Of a DNA stretch of 13,854 bases, positions 7,759 through 12,361 are shown piece by piece. This stretch comes from Rhodospirillales bacterium. Its GTDB lineage: Bacteria > Pseudomonadota > Alphaproteobacteria > CACIAM-22H2. The stretch spans positions 1 to 13,854 of the forward strand of contig JACQAF010000235.1 in the NCBI GenBank assembly GCA_016195145.1. The letters run 5' to 3'. A program made the position numbers and the translations under genes. The notes under the pieces are model-generated. The model was not told the DNA's origin, did no database searches, and saw only the letters and a list, made by a program, of their open reading frames with translations. The first letter of the stretch is position 1. Each line of letters starts with the position of its first letter.

Positions 7759-7802
7759 GCGACAATCAAACACTTAGCGATGAGGCGCGGAGCGTCGCTT
7801 GA
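7755..7802 (+). CDS. 15-codon mini-ORF coupled to the secreted protein gene
   Basis: ATG 7755 overlaps the preceding stop as ATGA and has a well-placed GGAG (7743-7746, 8-nt spacer), yet the frame closes after 15 codons (MSDNQTLSDEARSVA). The initiation signals are better than those of several real genes here. It may be a leader or coupling peptide, or the surviving 5' end of a gene cut down by frameshift or deletion. No homology can be argued for such a short peptide. Confidence 0.3.
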   Translation: MSDNQTLSDEARSVA

Positions 7803-7856
7803 GATCGTCAATGTCTGGAGCGTGGATTACGCAGTCAACCATCGGAGTCGCGCGAC

Positions 7857-8096
7857 ATGGGCGAACGGAACGAAAGCTGGCACATCGACAGGCGAGTCAA
7901 TGTCTCGATCATCGTCGTGCTGGTCGTGCAGCTTCTCGGCTTTGGCGTTCTCTACGGCCAGCTCGAAAACCGGGTGAGCAACATCGAGGGTCAGCAAAAG
8001 GGGCTGGCCGCACAGGTGATCACACTTCCCGAACGCCTGGCGCGGCTTGAAGCGATCCTAGAGCGGATTGAGCGGCAGATCAGCCGCGGGCAATAG
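7857..8096 (+). CDS. Single-pass membrane protein with C-terminal coiled coil, lysis region
   Basis: A 79-residue protein with a GGAG at 7844-7847. It has a short polar N-terminus (MGERNESWHIDRRVNVS), one hydrophobic helix (residues about 16-35, IIVVLVVQLLGFGVLYG) and a charged C-terminal helix with heptad-like spacing (LENRVSNIEGQQ, LPERLARLEAILERIERQI). The layout W.(L/I)D(R/K)RV..S-helix-coiled coil is common for small proteins next to holins in alphaproteobacterial phages. It could be a holin partner or an i-spanin-like factor. The role is inferred from topology and position only. Confidence 0.68.
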   Translation: MGERNESWHIDRRVNVSIIVVLVVQLLGFGVLYGQLENRVSNIEGQQKGLAAQVITLPERLARLEAILERIERQISRGQ

Positions 8097-8106
8097 ATAT
8101 GCGTCC

Positions 8107-8121
8107 GGGCCGGTTCGGCCC
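8107..8121. other. Hairpin in the 120-nt gap before the holin gene
   Basis: GGGCCG-GTT-CGGCCC gives a perfect 6-bp stem with a 3-nt loop at 8107-8121, just after the membrane protein stop. It lacks a following T run, so it is a poor intrinsic terminator. It could act as an mRNA structural boundary between the two lysis genes. The rest of 8097-8216 shows no convincing gene. Confidence 0.4.
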
Positions 8122-8216
8122 TAGGCCGCGCCGGTCAGGATCACGGGGCCGCCGACGTCGACATGCGCCGGCGGATTGATCTTCTTGTGCGGCGGGCGCG
8201 CCGAAAGGGAGGACTG

Positions 8217-8753
8217 ATGGGCATTGTTACGGCGCTGGGCGGCGGGTTGTTCGGACTTCTGAACGCCCTCCTGCCCGACATCATCGGCTGGTTCCGCCGG
8301 CGGCAGGAAGCGGCGGAGCGCGAACGCGAGCGCCAGCACGAATTGGCGCTGATGGAAAAGCAGGCGGACATCCAGATACGCCTCGGCCAGCAACGGCTCG
8401 AAGAAGCGCGGTTCGCGGCCGATGCCGAAGTGATGCGTTCCGAACTGTCCGCCTTCGCCGAACAGATGCGCGCGATCTACAAGGCGCAGGAGCCGGTCGG
8501 CATTCGGTGGGTCGATGCGTGGAACGCGAGCCTGCGCCCGGCTGCAGTTACCGTCGCGCTGGCGATCCTCACGCTGACGGTCACCATCTACGTTGCCGCC
8601 GTTCTGTCCGCGTGGTGGATCGGGATGATCCCGTCAGCCGATATCGTGGATGTCATGTTCAAGGGGCTGGTGGGCGAGTTCATCCAGGCGGTCGTCGGCT
8701 ACCTGTTCGGCTACCGGGGCGGGATGCACGCGCGGCGGCTGGCGGCGCAATGA
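8217..8753 (+). CDS. Holin, 3TM (GTA-type) family
   Basis: A 178-residue protein starting at ATG 8217, which has GGGAGG just upstream (8207-8212). An in-frame ATG at 8163 lacks a ribosome binding site and adds only an arginine-rich stretch, so it is rejected. The N-terminus has a glycine-rich amphipathic or hydrophobic segment (IVTALGGGLFGLLNALLPDIIGWF), then a long charged helical region (about residues 26-85, EAAERERERQHELALMEKQADI), then WVDAWNASLRPAAVT. Two hydrophobic helices follow (VALAILTLTVTIYVAAVLSAWW and LVGEFIQAVVGYLFGYRGG). This layout matches the 3TM holin family known from gene transfer agents and alphaproteobacterial phages. It would permeabilise the inner membrane to release the endolysin. 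The stop overlaps the endolysin start as ATGA. Confidence 0.85.
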   Translation: MGIVTALGGGLFGLLNALLPDIIGWFRRRQEAAERERERQHELALMEKQADIQIRLGQQRLEEARFAADAEVMRSELSAFAEQMRAIYKAQEPVGIRWVDAWNASLRPAAVTVALAILTLTVTIYVAAVLSAWWIGMIPSADIVDVMFKGLVGEFIQAVVGYLFGYRGGMHARRLAAQ

Positions 8754-9181
8754 CGGCGGCCGAGCTGGCGGCGCAGTTCGAGGGCTTGCGCTTGCGGCCC
8801 TATCTCGATCCTGCCGGATACTGGACGATCGGCTACGGCGCGATCCGCAACGCGCGCGGCGCGCCGGTCATGGCCGACACCCCGGCGATCGACGAAGCGA
8901 CGGCCCTGGCAATGCTCGCGCGCGACATCGCCTCGGCCGAAGCAGCCGTGCGGCGGCTGGTCCCGGTACCGCTCACCGACGATCAGCGCGTCGCGCTGAC
9001 CGATTTCGTGTTTAACCTCGGCGCGGGCGCGTTCAGGTCGTCGACCCTACGGGCGCGCATCCGGCGCGGCGATCCGCGCGCGGCGGAAGAGTTTATGCGC
9101 TGGGTCTATGCCGGCGGGAGGAAGCTCGCCGGGCTTGTAAGGCGCAGGGCGGCGGAGCAGGGGTTATATGAGGTGAGATAA
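8750..9181 (+). CDS. Endolysin, GH24 lysozyme (muramidase)
   Basis: A 143-residue protein starting at ATG 8750, overlapping the holin stop by 4 nt. The catalytic signature of T4-type lysozymes is complete: E11 in FEGLRLRPYLD, D20 in YLDPAGYWTIGYG and T26, spaced E-8-D-5-T as in T4 lysozyme. Further family features are LTDDQRVALTDFVFNLGAGAF and LARL-like helices around the cleft, ending GLVRRRAAEQGLY. It cleaves the glycan strands of peptidoglycan. No signal peptide or SAR helix is seen, so release through the holin is expected. It is the last gene of the recognisable late phage operon; the sequence becomes visibly AT-richer immediately afterwards. Confidence 0.93.
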   Translation: MTAAELAAQFEGLRLRPYLDPAGYWTIGYGAIRNARGAPVMADTPAIDEATALAMLARDIASAEAAVRRLVPVPLTDDQRVALTDFVFNLGAGAFRSSTLRARIRRGDPRAAEEFMRWVYAGGRKLAGLVRRRAAEQGLYEVR

Positions 9182-9200
9182 GGGCTACTCTGGTAGATGA

Positions 9201-9300
9201 CACCCTCTTAGGATGCATCGTTATGGATTTAGGTAAAAAGATTGTCAGAAAATCATACGGTTATGACGTTTCTGGCGACAACTGTGCACCACCCTCTTAG
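9201..9300. repeat. Two 11-bp direct repeats flanking the lysis / accessory junction
   Basis: CACCCTCTTAG occurs at 9201-9211 and 9290-9300, 89 bp apart start to start, in the AT-rich stretch between the endolysin and the next gene. It could be a protein-binding repeat or a trace of insertion or deletion. Confidence 0.5.
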
Positions 9301-9313
9301 TTTTACTAAAACT
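9299..9313. promoter_or_regulatory. Dyad AGTTTT-ACT-AAAACT upstream of the unknown membrane protein
   Basis: A perfect 6+3+6 inverted repeat directly after the second CACCCTCTTAG copy and about 40 nt before ATG 9354. The AT-only stem without a T tail makes a terminator unlikely, so an operator is possible. I could not find a convincing -35/-10 pair next to it. Confidence 0.3.
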
Positions 9314-9353
9314 TCAGCGTCTGTCGATATTGTATTAGACACAGGAAAAAGCC

Positions 9354-10079
9354 ATGATTGTCGCAACCACAGGTACTGTAGATTTCGGCCGCTCGCGGAT
9401 GAGGGCGTGGGTGCGACCCATGTTTGATTTTATCAATTCCACAGCAGGAAAAATTATTGTGACAGTTACCTCGGCTGTCATAGTAGCTATACTTACAGGC
9501 ACATTTGCGTTGGTGTGGAACACCAACAGTCGTCAGATTCAAATTGACGTCGAACTCAAAAATGTGACTCGTCGCATAGACGGTATGGTGAGTTCGATTC
9601 CTGAATTCAGGCTCCGAGTTGCCCACGAGGCCGTGTATGGGCCATTTGCGACGGCCATTCTGGTAACTGATCCGATAGAGACTTCCTCGGGATGGACTAG
9701 GTCGATATTTATCGTCGATGCCGAAAGCGGACGTGTTAAAAAGTTGACCGATAGAACAGTGGCACTGCCGATCGAGGAGAAGAATCTTGCATTTATTGGT
9801 GGTATGAATCGGCTGGACAAAGGTGCAACATCATTTGCACAACTAGAAAATTTTGGAGTCGAACTCAAACTTGCGAAATACATGCCACTTGGCATCGACA
9901 AAGATTTAAGCTTCATTTCCTCGAAACACCCCGATCAGATTGATCGGGCAATAAAAGTGTTTAAAGCGACTGATGACGGGTATTTCAACATTGATCCCAC
10001 TCACAATTGGGCGACGCTTGTTGACGGTATTAATATCAAGAGGTGGCTTATAAGATCTGAGAGTCGAGAATTACGTTAG
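9354..10079 (+). CDS. Single-pass membrane protein of unknown function (moron candidate)
   Basis: A 241-residue protein with an AGGA at 9343-9346, 7 nt before ATG 9354. Later in-frame ATGs (9399, 9420) have poorer sites. Residues about 33-55 (KIIVTVTSAVIVAILTGTFALVW) form one membrane helix, followed by a polar domain of about 185 residues. Recognisable features of the domain are FATAILVTDP, SIFIVDAESGRVKKLTD, the stretch IEEKNLAFIGGMNRLDKGATS and KVFKATDDGYFNIDPTHNW. I do not recognise a family. Codon use and base composition are markedly less GC-biased than in the phage late genes. It sits just behind the lysis cassette, a usual site for phage cargo, and ends 3 nt before the end of the convergent nuclease gene. 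Exclusion or defence is possible but unproven. Confidence 0.78.
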   Translation: MIVATTGTVDFGRSRMRAWVRPMFDFINSTAGKIIVTVTSAVIVAILTGTFALVWNTNSRQIQIDVELKNVTRRIDGMVSSIPEFRLRVAHEAVYGPFATAILVTDPIETSSGWTRSIFIVDAESGRVKKLTDRTVALPIEEKNLAFIGGMNRLDKGATSFAQLENFGVELKLAKYMPLGIDKDLSFISSKHPDQIDRAIKVFKATDDGYFNIDPTHNWATLVDGINIKRWLIRSESRELR

Positions 10080-10082
10080 CAA

Positions 10083-10628
10083 TCAGGGTTTGATATTTAG
10101 TGCGTTATATGGTGCCGCTACTCGCCATCTCACCTCGAAATTATCTAAGTAGCGTTCGGCGACGCAGCTTGAACGGATAAATGTGACGTTCTCGGCATTC
10201 CGTTTCTCGGCTGAAGAAGTAAAATTATAGCTGCCACCGACCACCATATTGCCATCGATTACGATAATCTTGTTGTGCGCAATGGTGACGCTATCGTCGA
10301 TACGCACCTCGGCGCCTGCGCGGCCGAGAAAGTCGGCCACGCTGTATTTGTCGCTCCGATTGCTCTTGTCCAGAATTGCACGCACCTCGATGCCGCGCTT
10401 GCGCGCTTTCACGATAGAAGCCGCAATCTCCTTCGACGTGAAACCATAAGCCTGCAGCCGGATCGTCTGTCGTGCACCGTCAATCATCGCCGCGATCCGG
10501 TCAGCACAGGATTCCCGGCCTGGTCGAAAACAAACATCGACGACGGCCTGGCATTCCGCTGCGCTGGCGATCTGCCATGGAAATAGGGTGACGACGGCAA
10601 CGAGGATGGTCGTGGAGACAGACTTCAC
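10083..10628 (-). CDS. Secreted phospholipase D-family (Nuc-like) endonuclease
   Basis: A 181-residue protein with a clear signal peptide (MKSVSTTILVAVVTLFPWQIASA-AE, cleavage near residue 23-24). The mature part carries one HKD motif: H118, K120, D125 in IAHNKIIVIDG, followed by GGSYNFTSSAEKRNAEN, the usual downstream G/S and N-E elements of Nuc-type nucleases such as pKM101 Nuc. Earlier blocks IDGARQTIRLQAYGFTS and ARKRGIEVRAILDKSN are family-typical. Single-HKD proteins act as dimers, and a periplasmic DNase (or phosphodiesterase) activity is expected. The start is GTG at 10628-10626, which overlaps the hicB stop as GTGA; the signal peptide begins exactly there, so the start is well supported. 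Being secreted, it cannot act as a cytoplasmic toxin. Degrading incoming DNA is an attractive but inferred role. Confidence 0.88.
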   Translation of the reverse strand: MKSVSTTILVAVVTLFPWQIASAAECQAVVDVCFRPGRESCADRIAAMIDGARQTIRLQAYGFTSKEIAASIVKARKRGIEVRAILDKSNRSDKYSVADFLGRAGAEVRIDDSVTIAHNKIIVIDGNMVVGGSYNFTSSAEKRNAENVTFIRSSCVAERYLDNFEVRWRVAAPYNALNIKP

Positions 10629-11023
10629 GCCGCGTCGCCGATCGCCTTGCGCGAGGCCCAGGCGATGAAGCCGGACCGCGAATAGCCCTCGCGCTCCGCC
10701 TTCGCGTCTATCTCGCGCAGCACATCCTCGGGCAGCGTGATGTTGACGCGCACGGCCTTGGCCCGCGCCTGCGGGACCGGCACGAGGGCGGCGACGCCGT
10801 CGCGGTTCGCCGGATCGGCCATCACCGCGTCGACGGTCGACGGTTCGGGGATCGCCTCGCCGAGGGCGAGAAGCCCCTCGACATGAAGCTCCAGCGCCTC
10901 GGCGGCCATGGTCATGGCCTCGTCCAGCGTCGAGCCCGCGCTCACGCAGCCCGGAAAATCGGGGAACGAGACGCCGAAATCGCTGTCCGGCTCCTTGTGG
11001 ATGAGGGCGATGTAGTGGTTCAT
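10625..11023 (-). CDS. hicB: HicB antitoxin
   Basis: A 132-residue protein with the HicB N-terminal domain (MNHYIALIHKEPDSDFGVSF, PDFPGCVSAGSTLDEAMTMAAEALELHVEGL) and a C-terminal ribbon-helix-helix-like DNA-binding part (AVRVNITLPEDVLREIDAKA, then REGYSRSGFIAWASRKA). The N-terminal part binds and blocks HicA, and the C-terminal part should autoregulate the operon. It lies 10 nt after hicA with an AGAGAG just before ATG 11023. The stop overlaps the start of the nuclease gene by 4 nt (GTGA). Length and domain order are those of the HicB class with an RHH tail. All key parts seem intact. Confidence 0.92.
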   Translation of the reverse strand: MNHYIALIHKEPDSDFGVSFPDFPGCVSAGSTLDEAMTMAAEALELHVEGLLALGEAIPEPSTVDAVMADPANRDGVAALVPVPQARAKAVRVNITLPEDVLREIDAKAEREGYSRSGFIAWASRKAIGDAA

Positions 11024-11033
11024 GGCACTCTCT

Positions 11034-11228
11034 CTATCTGTTTCGGAGATTCAGGCCGGCCTGACGCTCAATACTGCGTAGGGTGCCGGCCGGCAGGTCC
11101 TTCTTCGGGTGCGGGACGGTGACCAGCCCCGGCTTCGATGGGTGCCGGAACTGGTGATGGCTACCCTTCGTCCGGGCAAGATGCCATCCGTCCGCTTCCA
11201 AGGCTCTGATGACATCCCGGCTGTTCAT
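11034..11228 (-). CDS. hicA: HicA toxin (mRNA interferase)
   Basis: A 64-residue protein starting at ATG 11228 (MNSRDVIRALEADGWHLART). It carries the dsRBD-like HicA core with the active-site element KGSHHQF (H24/H25) and the typical ending VTVPHPKKDLPAGTLRSIERQAGL. HicA cleaves mRNA in a ribosome-independent way and is neutralised by HicB. A longer frame from 11246 adds MCINTH, but those codons lie inside the palindromic operator and upstream of the predicted transcription start, so the shorter, family-typical start is chosen. No Shine-Dalgarno precedes it, which fits a leaderless mRNA. The toxin looks functional, with no missing residues. Confidence 0.92.
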   Translation of the reverse strand: MNSRDVIRALEADGWHLARTKGSHHQFRHPSKPGLVTVPHPKKDLPAGTLRSIERQAGLNLRNR

Positions 11229-11246
11229 GTGTGTATTTATACACAC
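11229..11246. promoter_or_regulatory. Palindromic operator of hicAB (GTGTGTAT-TT-ATACACAC)
   Basis: A perfect inverted repeat of 8+2+8 that directly abuts the hicA start codon and contains the -10 element. A further half-site ATACACAC lies at 11267-11274, upstream of the -35 and 28 bp away in register. RHH-type HicB antitoxins bind short inverted repeats in their own promoter, so this is the probable autoregulatory site. Confidence 0.72.
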
Positions 11247-11263
11247 TTTTAGTCCGGTGTCAA
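11229..11263 (-). promoter_or_regulatory. Sigma70-type promoter of hicA-hicB-nuclease operon
   Basis: On the minus strand TTGACA (11263-11258) and TATAAA (11241-11236) are separated by 16 nt, a near-consensus housekeeping promoter. A start point 6-8 nt after the -10 falls at about 11230-11228, i.e. on or next to the hicA ATG. The -10 lies inside the 18-bp palindrome, so HicB binding there would block RNA polymerase. Confidence 0.75.
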
Positions 11264-11288
11264 CTCATACACACTAATATAGCAGTCT

Positions 11289-11333
11289 CCCCGCCGACAA
11301 AAAAGGCGGGGGGCGCGGGCGTTACAGCGCCCG
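11289..11333. other. Two GC-rich hairpins between hicA promoter and methylase remnant
   Basis: CCCCGCC (11289-11295) pairs with GGCGGGG (11305-11311) across an A-rich 9-nt loop. CGGGCG (11316-11321) pairs with CGCCCG (11328-11333) across a 6-nt loop. Neither has a T tail on either strand, so intrinsic termination is not supported; their role is unclear. Confidence 0.4.
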
Positions 11334-11340
11334 AAACCGC

Positions 11341-11445
11341 GGGATTGTGGCCCGCACGTGGGCGATGGCCAGCCGCGCCGAGTTCGAGCGCCTGCAGGGG
11401 GTCGATCCATCGATGCTGACCGACATCGAGCGCGCCGCTGGCTGA
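11341..11445 (+). pseudogene. Remnant of a D12-class DNA adenine methylase (Dam-like)
   Basis: In the frame ending at TGA 11443-11445, codons 11359-11439 read WAMASRAEFERLQGVDPSML followed by TDIERAA. This closely follows the conserved part of phage-type D12 adenine methylases (W...SR..FE.L....P..LTDIERAARF.YLQ). Where the family continues RFLYLQ, this sequence gives G-stop, and no in-frame N-terminal catalytic DPPY motif precedes it. It is therefore an internal scrap of about 27 codons left by a deletion or recombination, not a working enzyme. Family recognition is from memory of the motif, hence moderate confidence. Confidence 0.55.
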
Positions 11446-11451
11446 CTTCAT

Positions 11452-11464
11452 CGGAAATTTTCCG
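11452..11464. other. 13-bp palindrome next to methylase remnant junction
   Basis: CGGAAA-T-TTTCCG is a perfect inverted repeat starting 7 nt after the remnant's stop. It overlaps the end of an 11-mer (GACTTCATCGG, 11444-11454) that also occurs inside both copies of the long direct repeat (12143-12153 and 13797-13807). Confidence 0.35.
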
Positions 11465-11548
11465 CCTTCTTCCTGTCGCGCGCGGCACCCCGCCGTCCGA
11501 CGATGCACGCCCGAACGGTTCCATAACTTGCAATTCATGAGACGGACG

Positions 11549-12253
11549 ATGAGTGGATTTCTGCGGCTGGCCTCGGTCTCTCGTCGACTTCTGCCGGCCG
11601 GGTTGTTTGATTTATGCCGGCGGCTCGGCATCCTGCTGCTCACGCCAGTCCGTTTCAGCCTCGCCAAGGGTCACGCACGGAGCGCGCTGCAGCAGCGCGC
11701 GGTGACCGCGCGGGGCGAAGCCTTGCCGTGGTACACCTATCCCGCCATCGATTTCCTGCGCAACCAGAGCTTCACCGGAAGGCATGTGTTGGAATTCGGC
11801 GCGGGGCAGTCGAGCCTGTGGTGGTCAGCCCATGCCGGCCGGGTGTTTTCGATCGAGAGCGATCCGGTCTGGTGCGCGACAGTGCGCCGCGGCGCGCCCG
11901 CGAATCTGCAGGTCGTCCTGTCGCCGCCGGAAATTCCGGCGCTGCCGGCCGAGATAGCCAGCCGGCGCTTCGACATCATCGTGATCGACGGCCTGCGCCG
12001 GCAGCGCGCCGCCGACCTGTCGATCGATTTGCTGAAGGCCGGCGGCTGCATCATCCTCGACAATTCAGAAGGGGAGTGGGGCGACCGGCCCGGCGACTAC
12101 TACATCGTGCGGACGTTCCGCGAGGCGGGATTCGGCCGTGTCGACTTCATCGGGTTCGCCCCGGGCAATCTGCGCGAGCACTGCACGTCGGTCTTCTTTC
12201 GCGGCCGCTGCTTCCTCTTCGCCAACCCGCGCCCGCCCGCGATCCCGAGGTGA
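11549..12253 (+). CDS. Class I SAM-dependent methyltransferase-like protein
   Basis: A protein of 234 residues from ATG 11549; ATG 11537 and TTG 11528 in the same frame are alternatives and no start has a strong ribosome binding site. A basic, partly hydrophobic N-terminus (LRLASVSRRLLPAGLFDLCR) precedes WYTYPAIDFL. The SAM-binding motif I VLEFGAGQSSLWW lies at about residues 80-92, the acidic post-I strand VFSIESDPVW after it, and motif IV FDIIVIDGL near residue 145. A C-terminal segment GGCIILDNSEGEW..RPGDYYIVRTF follows. Similar small Rossmann methyltransferases occur among surface polysaccharide genes; the substrate cannot be inferred. No DNA-methylase catalytic motif (DPPY, NPPY or PC) is seen. 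The 3' third (12080-12200) is repeated at 13734-13854. Confidence 0.7.
   Translation: MSGFLRLASVSRRLLPAGLFDLCRRLGILLLTPVRFSLAKGHARSALQQRAVTARGEALPWYTYPAIDFLRNQSFTGRHVLEFGAGQSSLWWSAHAGRVFSIESDPVWCATVRRGAPANLQVVLSPPEIPALPAEIASRRFDIIVIDGLRRQRAADLSIDLLKAGGCIILDNSEGEWGDRPGDYYIVRTFREAGFGRVDFIGFAPGNLREHCTSVFFRGRCFLFANPRPPAIPR
12080..12200 (+). repeat. Long direct repeat, copy 1 (inside methyltransferase gene)
   Basis: This 121-bp stretch matches 13734-13854 with 9 mismatches by my alignment (offset 1654). Only 2 mismatches fall in the first 91 bp and 7 in the last 30. Nearly all differences are synonymous: R (CGG/CGA), G (GGA/GGG), L (CTG/CTC), R (CGC/AGG), E (GAG/GAA), F (TTT/TTC); one codon changes V to L. 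Confidence 0.93.
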
Positions 12254-12258
12254 CCGAA

Positions 12259-12270
12259 TAGCGAACGCTA
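12259..12270. other. Short palindrome between methyltransferase and AlbA_2-type gene
   Basis: TAGCG-AA-CGCTA is an exact inverted repeat right after the methyltransferase stop, with a further CGCTA at 12277-12281. No T run follows, so it is a weak terminator at best. The remaining gap to 12361 shows no clear promoter. Confidence 0.3.
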
Positions 12271-12361
12271 GAAATACGCTAAGTGAATCGCCCCGAATTA
12301 CCGGAGAAACATTGACGTCGTTGCGGATTTAAGGGAACGTGACAGAAACCGCATGTAGGCG

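Noticed and set aside
8121..8393. Minus-strand frame ending PPAHVDVGGPVILTGAA near the holin
   Set aside because: The ending looks protein-like, and I considered an inverted fiber or baseplate fragment. Most of the frame is antisense to the holin, it has no start signals, and I could not assign a family.
11289..11311. GC hairpin as an intrinsic terminator
   Set aside because: No T run follows the stem on either strand; the A-rich stretch lies in the loop.
11549..12253. Phage DNA-modification methyltransferase (Mom or Dam analogue)
   Set aside because: It has a class I SAM-binding motif but none of the DNA methylase catalytic motifs, and the sequence style is closer to small-molecule or surface-modification enzymes.
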